A model generated the notes under the pieces. It was not told where the DNA came from, searched no databases, and saw only the letters and a list, made by a program, of their open reading frames with translations. This document shows, piece by piece, positions 24,919 through 32,064 of a DNA stretch of 64,000 nt (position 1 is the stretch's first letter; each line of letters starts with the position of its first letter). The stretch comes from Streptomyces antnestii (GTDB lineage: Bacteria > Actinomycetota > Actinomycetes > Streptomycetales > Streptomycetaceae). The translations under genes and the position numbers were made by a program. The stretch covers positions 62,001 to 126,000 of the forward strand of contig NZ_RZYA01000009.1 in NCBI RefSeq assembly GCF_004005495.1, read 5' to 3'.

Positions 24919-25695
24919 CTACCAGGTTTCGGGCCGGTCCGTGTTGATCGATCGCCCCGGGTCGGTGGTGGACCCGGCCGACGGCCGGGACGTCAGAACG
25001 GGTGAACCCGAGGGCCCGGCCGGGCTCGGGAGCGGCGGCGGCGCGCCTCCCGGGGGCGGCGGACCGGTGGGACTGGCGGTGGCGGTCCCGGCCGCCTCGT
25101 TCGCGATGGCGTCGAAGTCCACGTCGCCGGTGTTCTCCAGCATGGTGATGTGGTCGAGGACGGTCTGGTTGGCGTCGGTGGCCAGCTCGCGCACCAGCGT
25201 GTTGCGGGTGGTGTGGCGGACCTGCGCGACCAGCGCGAAGACCTTGCCGTGCGAGTCGCGCAGCAGGTTGGCGAACTTGTTCTCGTAGTCCTTGCCGCGC
25301 GCGGCTGTCAGCTCCCGGAGCCAGCCCTGCTGCTGCGGATTTGGCTGGTTCGGCAGCTCCACGCCGAGCCGGCCCGCGACCGAGCGCACCCGCGCGTCGA
25401 GGTCGGTGTGGCCGACGACGAGATGGTCGCCCGCCGCCCTGATGGCCCGCGTCGGCGCCCGCTCCATCGCCTGCTGGCCCGCCGGTATCTCCCAGAGCCC
25501 GGCGAGCCGCACCTTGACCAGGAAGTCCCGGTCGGTGGCCGAGAGAGGGCCCCACGGGGTGGCCACGCTGCCCGCGTTCAGGTCGGCCTGTCCGGTGCCC
25601 GAGCGGTCGGCGTACGACCAGATCGGGAAGGCCAGGGCGCCCAGGGTGGCGACCAGGGCGGCGATGACGAGCGCGGTCCCGTTGATACGTCGCAA
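24919..25695 (-). CDS. DUF4142 domain-containing exported protein
   Basis: 258 residues. A single N-terminal hydrophobic segment (ALVIAALVATLGALAFPIW) serves as signal or anchor. The helical DUF4142 domain (about 50-195) follows, with the typical TDRDFLVKVRLAGLWEIPAGQQA, HTDLDARVRSVAGRLGVELP and an internal DHITMLENTGDVDFDAI. The last 60 residues are a Pro/Ser/Gly-rich tail, probably crossing the wall. DUF4142 proteins are ferritin-like helical bundles of unknown role in the cell envelope. It stands alone; the promoter would be in the 123 bases after 25695. Confidence 0.88.
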   Translation of the reverse strand: MRRINGTALVIAALVATLGALAFPIWSYADRSGTGQADLNAGSVATPWGPLSATDRDFLVKVRLAGLWEIPAGQQAMERAPTRAIRAAGDHLVVGHTDLDARVRSVAGRLGVELPNQPNPQQQGWLRELTAARGKDYENKFANLLRDSHGKVFALVAQVRHTTRNTLVRELATDANQTVLDHITMLENTGDVDFDAIANEAAGTATASPTGPPPPGGAPPPLPSPAGPSGSPVLTSRPSAGSTTDPGRSINTDRPETW

Positions 25696-25818
25696 GCGGT
25701 CCTCCCGGTACCGGAGTCAACTCGCCGCCGGGGCGAGCCACTTGTTGGTACGGAAGGGTACGGACGTGACGGGGGTCGCGTTCAGCCTTCTTCGCGCGAC
25801 ACGTACGCGAGGGGGCGC

Positions 25819-26193
25819 TCAGCCCCAGAAGGCGTCGGCGAGCGAGACCCCCGCGAAGGCGGCCCCGAGTCCGGCGACGACGCTCGCCACGACGTTGGCC
25901 ACGGCGAACATCCGCGCCCCGTCCTCGCCGAGGCGCAGGGTCTCGTACGAGAACGTCGAGTATGTCGTCAGGGCGCCGCACAGGCCGGTGCCGACGAGCA
26001 GCTGCACGTGCGACGAGGCGGCGCCCGCGGCGACGGCGCCGGTCAGCAGGCCGAGCGCGAGGCAGCCGCAGACGTTCACCGTGAACGTCCCCCACGGGAA
26101 GACGCTGTCGTGCCGGCTCTGCACGGCCCGGTCGGTGAGATAGCGCAGGGGCGCGCCGACCATCGCCCCGGCGATCACGAGCAGCCAGTTCAC
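25819..26193 (-). CDS. crcB: Fluoride channel CrcB/Fluc (second subunit)
   Basis: 124 residues, four membrane helices. It has the Fluc landmarks GAPLRYLTDR near the N-terminus, WGTFTVNVCGC with the conserved Asn in helix 2, and GLCGALTTYSTFSYE with the TTYSTFS pore segment and phenylalanine. Fluc proteins are dimeric fluoride exporters. This is the third gene of a crcB-DUF190-crcB set; its ATG overlaps the DUF190 stop (ATGA). Paired subunits in actinobacteria may form heterodimers, with one subunit providing each pore. Confidence 0.95.
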   Translation of the reverse strand: MNWLLVIAGAMVGAPLRYLTDRAVQSRHDSVFPWGTFTVNVCGCLALGLLTGAVAAGAASSHVQLLVGTGLCGALTTYSTFSYETLRLGEDGARMFAVANVVASVVAGLGAAFAGVSLADAFWG

Positions 26194-26546
26194 GCGCGCG
26201 TTCCGCCGTCCTCGCGGCCCACGTACCGGATGACCTCGCAGTCGTCGAGGATGACCAGCCCCTCGGACACCAGCTCGTCGAGCTCGGGCAGGAAGGCGCG
26301 GACCCGCTCCTCGGTGTCGACGATCACGACGGCCACCGGCAGGTCCTCGCTGAGCGAGAGCAGCCGCGAGGTGTGGATCAGGGAGGACGCGCCGAACCCC
26401 TCGATGCCCCGGAAGACGCTCGCGCCCGCGAGGCCCGCCTTGTGCGCCCGGTGCACGATCTCGCTGTACAGGGGCTTGCGGTGCCAGGTGTCGTGCTCGC
26501 CGATGAAGACCGTCACCCGCAGGGCGCGGCCCGTGAGTCGTGTCAT
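26190..26546 (-). CDS. DUF190 domain protein of the fluoride-export operon
   Basis: 118 residues of the DUF190 family, a ferredoxin-like fold related to PII-type proteins. The landmarks are LRVTVFIGEHD, LYSEIVHRAHKAGLAGASVFRGIEGFG and VVIVDTEERVRAFLPELDEL. It is encoded between two crcB genes with ATGA overlaps at both ends, so production is coupled to both channel subunits. Such pairing suggests it regulates or senses for the fluoride channel; this is inference, since the family has no firmly proven function. Confidence 0.93.
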   Translation of the reverse strand: MTRLTGRALRVTVFIGEHDTWHRKPLYSEIVHRAHKAGLAGASVFRGIEGFGASSLIHTSRLLSLSEDLPVAVVIVDTEERVRAFLPELDELVSEGLVILDDCEVIRYVGREDGGTRA

Positions 26547-27028
26547 CGCATCCTCCACGCCAGTACGCGGCGCGCCAGCGCCACCGCGAGCCAGACCGCG
26601 GCGAGCGCCACCAGGAGCGTCACCGCGAGATAGACCAGGCCCGCACGGACCCGGCCGCCGTCCAACAGTTTCTGGATGTCCACCGCGTACGTGGAGAACG
26701 TGGTGAAGCCGCCCAGGACGCCGGTGCCGAAGAACGGCCGCACCAGGCGGTGCGCCGCCCACACGTCGGTGATGACCACCATGAACACACCGATCACGAA
26801 ACAGCCGAGCGCGTTCACCCACAGCGTCGTCCACGGAAACGCACCGGCGGCCGTGGGCCACAGGAGTGCGGCGCCGTAGCGGGCGCTCGCCCCGATGGCC
26901 CCGCCGAGCGCCACCACCGCGACGACAGGCCCCTGCTCGCGCAGGCCCGCACGGCGCCGGACGGGCACGCCGAGGCCGGCGTCCGGGTCCGTCGGCTCAT
27001 GCACCGTCGATGGCTGCCGGCGTGTCAT
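26543..27028 (-). CDS. crcB: Fluoride channel CrcB/Fluc (first subunit)
   Basis: 161 residues from the ATG at 27028. A 25-residue polar N-terminal extension precedes the four-helix Fluc fold: GGAIGASARYGAALLWP, WTTLWVNALGCFVIG with the conserved Asn, and GVLGGFTTFSTYAVD with the pore TTFSTY segment. GGAG lies ten bases before the ATG. A GTG at 27004 would give a normal-length protein and is the alternative. It is the first gene of the crcB-DUF190-crcB operon. The leader (27029-27150) can form a hairpin but has no recognisable fluoride-riboswitch core. Confidence 0.93.
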   Translation of the reverse strand: MTRRQPSTVHEPTDPDAGLGVPVRRRAGLREQGPVVAVVALGGAIGASARYGAALLWPTAAGAFPWTTLWVNALGCFVIGVFMVVITDVWAAHRLVRPFFGTGVLGGFTTFSTYAVDIQKLLDGGRVRAGLVYLAVTLLVALAAVWLAVALARRVLAWRMR

Positions 27029-27069
27029 CCGTGTCCGTCTCCTCCTCGGTCCCGCGGCCGTCCCACCAG

Positions 27070-27102
27070 CGGGGATCACGGCCTGCGGCCAGCCTATCCC
27101 CG
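27070..27102 (-). promoter_or_regulatory. Hairpin in the leader of the crcB operon
   Basis: The 7-bp arms CGGGGAT and ATCCCCG enclose an inner GGCC-GCA-GGCC element, 42 bases before the crcB ATG. It could be a leader regulatory structure. I could not match it to the fluoride-riboswitch consensus. Confidence 0.4.
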
Positions 27103-27151
27103 GGCCGTGAGCGCCGTTCACGTGCCGTTGGCTCCGCCGAAAGGCGACCAT

Positions 27152-27170
27152 GGTGTCCTGCCAGGACACC
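27152..27170. promoter_or_regulatory. Perfect 19-bp palindrome before the HD-domain gene
   Basis: GGTGTCCTGCCAGGACACC has 9-bp arms around one central base. It lies 28 bases before the HD-domain ATG and 124 bases before the divergent crcB ATG, so it is placed to control the HD gene. The regulator is not encoded nearby. Confidence 0.8.
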
Positions 27171-27198
27171 GGCATCCTGATCCCGGGAGGAGTCACAC

Positions 27199-27804
27199 AT
27201 GACACGGGTCGAACTGCGCACCGTCGACGAGCTGATGGATCTCCTGCACGCCTGCCGCGGCGCGTGGGACACCCCCGACCGCAGCGGCGACCCCGTGGAT
27301 CTGCACGACCACGCCCTGCAGACCGCCGCGCTGCTGCGCCGGTCCCGGCCCAGTGACAAGGAGCTCCAGCTCGCGGGCCTCGTGCACGACATCGGCCATC
27401 GCCTGCGTCCGGGGGACGACGCGGGCCACGCCGACACGGCGGCGGACGCGGTACGCCCGCTGCTCGGGCAGCGGGTCGCGCGTCTGGTCCGTCTGCACGT
27501 CCCGGCGAAGCGGTACCTCGCCATGTCGGACCCGGCCAGGGGCCTGTCGCCGCAGAGCGCGCTGACGCTGGAGGTGCAGGGCGGGCCGATGACGCCCGCG
27601 GAGGCGGCGGCGTTCGCCCGGGACCCGCTCGCCGAGGACGCGGTGACGCTCCGTCAGGCGGACGACGCGGGCAAGGTCGTGGGCCTCGACGCCGGGGTCC
27701 TCGAGGACTGGCGGCCGGTGGCGGAGATGATCGCCGAACGGGTCCGTCACAACAGCCTGGAGCAGGCCCACTTCACCGACTTCACACCTTCTCTGCGCTC
27801 CTGA
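27199..27804 (+). CDS. HD-domain protein, PhnZ/MIOX-like
   Basis: 201 residues. An HD-fold metal site is visible: H38 (LHDHALQTA), H63 and D64 (GLVHDIGH), H77, H100 (VRLHVP) and D155 (RQADDAGK). The spacing resembles PhnZ-type enzymes, which use a mixed-valent di-iron centre to cleave C-P or C-C bonds oxidatively, more than ordinary phosphohydrolases. GGAGG lies eight bases before the ATG. A perfect 19-bp palindrome lies just upstream, and an SDR gene follows 38 bases downstream. No phosphonate transporter or synthesis gene is nearby, so the substrate is open, and a hydrolase function is not excluded. Confidence 0.88.
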   Translation: MTRVELRTVDELMDLLHACRGAWDTPDRSGDPVDLHDHALQTAALLRRSRPSDKELQLAGLVHDIGHRLRPGDDAGHADTAADAVRPLLGQRVARLVRLHVPAKRYLAMSDPARGLSPQSALTLEVQGGPMTPAEAAAFARDPLAEDAVTLRQADDAGKVVGLDAGVLEDWRPVAEMIAERVRHNSLEQAHFTDFTPSLRS

Positions 27805-27842
27805 CGGCTCCATCTGACGCCCCGTCATGAGACATTGCGCGC

Positions 27843-28664
27843 ATGGATACTCAGCGCTCTCTGGCGGGCAGGGTGGCCGTGGTGACCGGGGCCTCGCGCG
27901 GGATCGGGCACGCCGTCGCCGTGGCGCTCGCGGAGGCCGGGGCGCGGGTGTGCGTCACGGCGCGTGACCCGGAGGGTGTGCGCGGGAGTGTCGACGCGCT
28001 GCGCGCCCTGGGCGCCGAGGCCACCGGGCTCGCCGGATCCGTCGCGGATCCCGCCCATCTGCGGGAGGTGACGGAGCGCGCCATGGACGCGTTCGGGCGC
28101 CTGGACATCGTCGTGAACAACGCGGCGACGAACCAGCCGTACGGACCGCTGATGGAGGCGGATCCGGACGACTGGCGCGAGGCGTTCACCGTCAATGTGG
28201 AGGCGGCGCTGCGGCTCGTGCAGTACGCCTGGCGGGCCTGGATGTCCGAGCACGGCGGCGCGGTCGTGAACGTGTGCACGGAGGGCGCGGCACATGTCGG
28301 CCGGAACCTGGGCGCGTACTGCACGAGCAAGGCGGCGTTGCTGCATCTGACGCAGCAACTCGCGGGCGAGCTGGGCCCGTTGGTGCGGGTCAACTCGGTG
28401 TCGCCCGGCCTGGTCCGCACGGAGATGGCGCGCTTCGTGTGGGAGCGCGCCGGGGAGTCCGTGGCGGCGGGTCTGCCCCTGGGGCGGATCGGGCGACCAG
28501 AGGATGTGGCGTCGGCGGTGCGCTGGCTGGTGTCGGACGAGGCGTCCTGGGTCACCGGTACGGATCTGCTGGTGGACGGCGGTACGCGGGTGCGCGCCGC
28601 GTCACCGGGCGGCGCCGCGCACGCCGTCCACCGGCCGGGGTCCTACCACTTGCCGGGCGCGTAG
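27843..28664 (+). CDS. SDR family oxidoreductase
   Basis: 273 residues, a classical short-chain dehydrogenase. It has TGASRGIGHA, a basic TARDP after beta-2 (favouring NADP+), NNAATN, and the Tyr/Lys pair in YCTSKAA. The C-terminus has GTDLLVDGGT, then a 25-residue tail. The serine of the catalytic triad is replaced in the usual place (VNVCTEGAA), so Cys or Thr would stand there. It follows the HD-domain gene, possibly in one transcript. Its last 22 bases overlap the convergent zinc-ribbon SDR gene. Confidence 0.92.
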   Translation: MDTQRSLAGRVAVVTGASRGIGHAVAVALAEAGARVCVTARDPEGVRGSVDALRALGAEATGLAGSVADPAHLREVTERAMDAFGRLDIVVNNAATNQPYGPLMEADPDDWREAFTVNVEAALRLVQYAWRAWMSEHGGAVVNVCTEGAAHVGRNLGAYCTSKAALLHLTQQLAGELGPLVRVNSVSPGLVRTEMARFVWERAGESVAAGLPLGRIGRPEDVASAVRWLVSDEASWVTGTDLLVDGGTRVRAASPGGAAHAVHRPGSYHLPGA

Positions 28665-30160
28665 TCCTTGAGGAAGACGCCGTACAGGTCCTCGCCGGCC
28701 TCGCCGCGGACGACCGGGTCGTAGACGCGGGCGGCGCCGTCGATCAGGTCGAGCGGGGCGTGGAAGCCCTCGTCGGCGAGGCGCAGCTTGTCGTAGTGCG
28801 GTCGCTCGTCGGTGATCCAGCCGGTGTCGACCGAGGTCATGAGGATGCCGTCGCTCTGGAACATCTCCTGGGCGCTGGTCCGCGTCACCATGTTCATCGC
28901 GGCCTTGGCGGCGTTCGTGTTCGGGTGGCCCGCGCCCTTGTAGCCGCGGCCGAAGACGCCTTCCATCGCCGAGACGTTGACGACGTAGGCGCGTCCGCTC
29001 GACGCCTTCTTCGCCGCGTCGGCCATGGCCGGGCGCAGCTTGCTGATCAGGATGAACGGCGCCGTGTAGTTGCACAGCTGGGTCTCGAGGAGCTCCACCG
29101 GGGAGATCTGCTCGATGGTCTGCACCCAGGTGTTGCTGTCGACGACGTCCGGGACGAGGCCGCCGGCGTCGATGGCGCTGCCGTCGCGGTGCCGGGCGAC
29201 GGAGGCGTTGCCCGCGACCAGGGCGAGGTCGGCGACCTGCTGGGCGTCGATGCCGGAGATCCCGGCGGGCAGCGCGGCGAGGCCGTCGACCGCTCCGGAG
29301 TTGAACGCTCCGATCACGTGGTGGGCGGGCAGCTCACCGGCCGGCAGGGGCGCGCTCTCGCCCTCGACGAGGGCGGCGTACGCGGTGGGCAGGCGGCGTA
29401 CCGTCTGCGTCGCGTTGTTGATCAGGATGTCGAGGGGGCCCTGCTCGGCGACCTGCTCGGACAGGGCGACGGCCTGCGCCGGGTCGCGCAGGTCGATGCC
29501 GACGACCTCCAGGCGGTGCATCCAGTCCGCCGAGTCGTCCATCGCCTTGAAGCGGCGGATGGCGTCCTTGGGGAACCGCGTGGTGATCGTCGTGTGCGCG
29601 CCGTCACGCAGCAGGCGCAGCGCGATGTACATGCCGATCTTGGCGCGGCCGCCGGTGAGCAGGGCGCGCTTGCCGGAGAGGTCGGCGCGGACGTCGCGCT
29701 TGCCGCGGTTCAGGGCCGCGCACTCGGGACAGAGCTGGTGGTAGAAGTAGTCGACTTCCACGTACCGGGTCTTGCAGGTGTAGCAGGAGCGCGGGCGCTG
29801 GAGTATCCCGGCGAGCTTGCCCTCCTCGACGCGCGAGGACGGCAGGAGGCCCTCGGTCTCGTCGTCGATGCGCTCGGCGGAGCCGGTCGCGGTCGCCTCG
29901 GTGACGGCCTTGTCGTGGGCGGTCTTCGCGGCGCGGCGATCCTGGCGGCGGCGCTGCTTCACGGTCCGGTAGATCCCGGCGGTGGCGCGCCTGACCTGGA
30001 TCGCGTCCGGGTGGTCGACGTCCAGCTTGTCGAGCTCGTCGAGCACGCTCAGGCAGACGGCGAGCCGCTCCGGGTCGATCCCGGGGCCGAACGACTCCGG
30101 CCCTTCGGGCGCCACCGTGGCACCCGTGGCGCCCGTCGGGGTGTCCTCTGTCATCGTCAT
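28643..30160 (-). CDS. Zinc-ribbon SDR-fold protein with variant active site
   Basis: 505 residues, twice a normal SDR. The N-terminal ~125 residues are a helical domain (LAVCLSVLDELDKLDVDHP, then Arg/Lys-rich). A zinc ribbon with SCYTCKTRY and LCPECAAL follows. A Rossmann SDR domain (about 160-500) has LLTGGRAKIGMYIALRLL and ILINNATQTVRR. An insertion of about 90 residues follows the NNAT motif. The position of the catalytic Tyr, four before the Lys, is Thr (PNTNAAKAA), although the VSAMEG Ser region is present. Such proteins recur in actinomycetes. The variant site suggests altered or lost oxidoreductase chemistry. Function unknown. The 3' end overlaps the SDR at 27843. Confidence 0.88.
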   Translation of the reverse strand: MTMTEDTPTGATGATVAPEGPESFGPGIDPERLAVCLSVLDELDKLDVDHPDAIQVRRATAGIYRTVKQRRRQDRRAAKTAHDKAVTEATATGSAERIDDETEGLLPSSRVEEGKLAGILQRPRSCYTCKTRYVEVDYFYHQLCPECAALNRGKRDVRADLSGKRALLTGGRAKIGMYIALRLLRDGAHTTITTRFPKDAIRRFKAMDDSADWMHRLEVVGIDLRDPAQAVALSEQVAEQGPLDILINNATQTVRRLPTAYAALVEGESAPLPAGELPAHHVIGAFNSGAVDGLAALPAGISGIDAQQVADLALVAGNASVARHRDGSAIDAGGLVPDVVDSNTWVQTIEQISPVELLETQLCNYTAPFILISKLRPAMADAAKKASSGRAYVVNVSAMEGVFGRGYKGAGHPNTNAAKAAMNMVTRTSAQEMFQSDGILMTSVDTGWITDERPHYDKLRLADEGFHAPLDLIDGAARVYDPVVRGEAGEDLYGVFLKDYAPGKW

Positions 30161-30310
30161 GCCGCTGCGTTCCTCGTGTCACTCGGACCGCGGCGTGCTG
30201 TGAGTGACCGCGGATGCTCCCAAAAGGCGGAACCTTACGACCCCCGTCGACACTCCGCCAAGTGGGAAGTTTATCCCGCTCACGGACCCGGCCGGGAGCG
30301 CCGGCCCCGG

Positions 30311-30346
30311 ACCTTGATCCACACCTTGATCGACACCTTGATCCAC
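30311..30346. repeat. 12-bp tandem repeat, three copies
   Basis: ACCTTGATCCAC, ACCTTGATCGAC and ACCTTGATCCAC lie in tandem in the 286-bp space between the WS/DGAT stop and the zinc-ribbon SDR start. No gene was found in this space; the upstream part (30161-30300) should hold the SDR promoter. Confidence 0.9.
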
Positions 30347-30446
30347 AGCAGTCGGAGGGCCCGCCGGACGGTCCCGGGCACACGCCGGGCCGCCCGCTCA
30401 CGTCAGACGTGCCCGCCCGCTTCCGCCGGACGGCAACCCGCTCATG

Positions 30447-31862
30447 TCAGACGGGCCGCTCCACCGCCTCGCACGCCCGCACCAGGTCCGCTAGTTCCGC
30501 GCGGATCCCGGTCGCGAGCACGTCCAGGTCGGGGACCGCCGCCGCGTCGGCGACCAGGCCGTAGTGCACGCGCCCCCGATACGTGGACACCGCGACCGCG
30601 AGGGACTGGCCCTGGGCGAGCGGCGCGAGGGGGTAGACCTCGGTGAGCGGGCAGCCGCCGAGCCGAAGGCCGAGGCTCGGCAGCGGCACGCTCGTGACGA
30701 GGATGTCGAACAGGAGCCGGGCCGCCTGGGCGACGACGGGCCCGCCGATCCGGTGGCCGATCGGCGGCACGTGGTCGGCGAGCAGGGCCACGGCGCCCGC
30801 GCCGCGCTGGGGGCCCGCGTCCTTGTTGTGGTCCATGGCCCGGCGGACGGAGCGCAGCCGGGCGAGGGGGTCGCCCTCGTCGACGGGCAGCTTGACCAGA
30901 TAGCCGGAGAGCCGGTTGCCCTGGGGGTGGGCCGTGCGGGGCCGTCGCCGCGACACGGGGATCAGGGCGCGCGGCCGCACGCCTTCGCTGCCGTCCCCCC
31001 GTTCGTCGAGCCAGCGCCGCAGGGCTCCGGCGACGACGGCGATGAGGACGTCGTTCACGGTGCCGCCGACCGACTTGCGGACCCGGTGCACGTCGTCGAG
31101 TTCGAGGACGACGCCCTCGGTGCGCCGGGTGCCCGTGGGGTGCGAGGAGAAGGCGGGTGAGGAGCGCACGTCCAGGGTGGCGCGGACGACGGAGGCGCCG
31201 ATGTCGAGCGCGGTGACGGCGCTGGACGCGCTCTCCCGCACGAGGCCGGGCAGCTTGCGCGGGTCGAGGTCGCCGAGCCGGAGGTCGCGCATGCCGGGGA
31301 ACGGCAGCCGCAGGCCGCGGGGCGCCTCGGGGGCGGGCGCGGGGCGGGAGGGGGGCAGGTCCATCGGGTCCATGACGCCGGCGGCGAGCGTGAGCGCCCG
31401 CAGTCCGTCGGCCAGCGCGTGGTGGAACTTGAACAGGACGGCGAACGAGGTGCCGTCGGCGCCCGGCAGGACGTGGGCCTCCCAGGGGGGCCTGGCCCGG
31501 TCGAGGGGGCGCTCCATGAGGGCGCCGGCCGCCGCGTGGAAGTCGGCGGTGGGCTGCGCGAGCTGTACGTGGCCGAGCGGGTCGAAGTCGGGGACGGGCT
31601 CCCGGGCCGCGCCGCCGACGGGGATCCGCACCCCCCTGATGCGCATCCGCAGGCCGGGAACGCCGGCGGCCCGGGCGGCGAGGAGTTCCGCGGCGTGCTG
31701 GGCGTCGCCGGGCGACCCCGCGGCGAACACCCCCAACGCGCCCAGGTGCATGGGGTGTTCGGCGGTCTCGATGTTCCAGAACGCCAGGTCGAGTGGTGCG
31801 AGGAGGTCCGGGCTCTGCGTGGGCCGAGAGTGCTGGGACTGCTGCGAGTGCTGAGACTTCAC
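30447..31862 (-). CDS. WS/DGAT family acyltransferase (wax ester synthase / diacylglycerol acyltransferase)
   Basis: 471 residues from the GTG at 31862, the closest plausible start to the family's PLDLAFWNIETAEHPMH beginning. The catalytic HHxxxDG motif reads HHALADG (about residue 155). The C-terminal half has the WES_acyltransf segment with GTVNDVLIAVVAGALRRWL and NRLSGYLVKLPVDE. It makes triacylglycerol or wax ester from acyl-CoA at the inner membrane, and streptomycetes store triacylglycerol this way. The start is uncertain because no good ribosome-binding site is visible; a GTG at 31877 is another option. The frame back to 31955 would be unusual. Confidence 0.92.
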   Translation of the reverse strand: MKSQHSQQSQHSRPTQSPDLLAPLDLAFWNIETAEHPMHLGALGVFAAGSPGDAQHAAELLAARAAGVPGLRMRIRGVRIPVGGAAREPVPDFDPLGHVQLAQPTADFHAAAGALMERPLDRARPPWEAHVLPGADGTSFAVLFKFHHALADGLRALTLAAGVMDPMDLPPSRPAPAPEAPRGLRLPFPGMRDLRLGDLDPRKLPGLVRESASSAVTALDIGASVVRATLDVRSSPAFSSHPTGTRRTEGVVLELDDVHRVRKSVGGTVNDVLIAVVAGALRRWLDERGDGSEGVRPRALIPVSRRRPRTAHPQGNRLSGYLVKLPVDEGDPLARLRSVRRAMDHNKDAGPQRGAGAVALLADHVPPIGHRIGGPVVAQAARLLFDILVTSVPLPSLGLRLGGCPLTEVYPLAPLAQGQSLAVAVSTYRGRVHYGLVADAAAVPDLDVLATGIRAELADLVRACEAVERPV

Positions 31863-31962
31863 TGAGGCCGCTCTCACGTCGACGACGGGATGAGGGCAGT
31901 CAACCGTTGTCCAGTGATTACGGTCAAGTACGATCAAGCTACGCACAGTAAACAACAGATTA

Positions 31963-31993
31963 AGACCCGCCTCTTCGGTGAAGAGGCGGGTCT
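31963..31993 (-). terminator. Strong terminator hairpin after the GH92 gene
   Basis: A 13-bp perfect stem, AGACCCGCCTCTT with AAGAGGCGGGTCT, closes a 5-base loop. In the minus direction it is followed by TAATCTGTTGTTT and lies about 70 bases after the GH92 stop. Confidence 0.88.
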
Positions 31994-32064
31994 GATGGTG
32001 CGTAGGTGGCGCATGTGACGCCGCGTCCGCTGCTTCGGCGGCTACTACGCAGCGCGGGCGGCGA

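Noticed and set aside
27029..27150. Fluoride riboswitch before crcB
   Set aside because: A hairpin is present, but I could not find the conserved riboswitch core; only a covariance-model search could settle this.
31863..31955. N-terminal extension of the WS/DGAT gene
   Set aside because: The extra residues are not typical of the family and run into the promoter region; no ribosome-binding site was seen.
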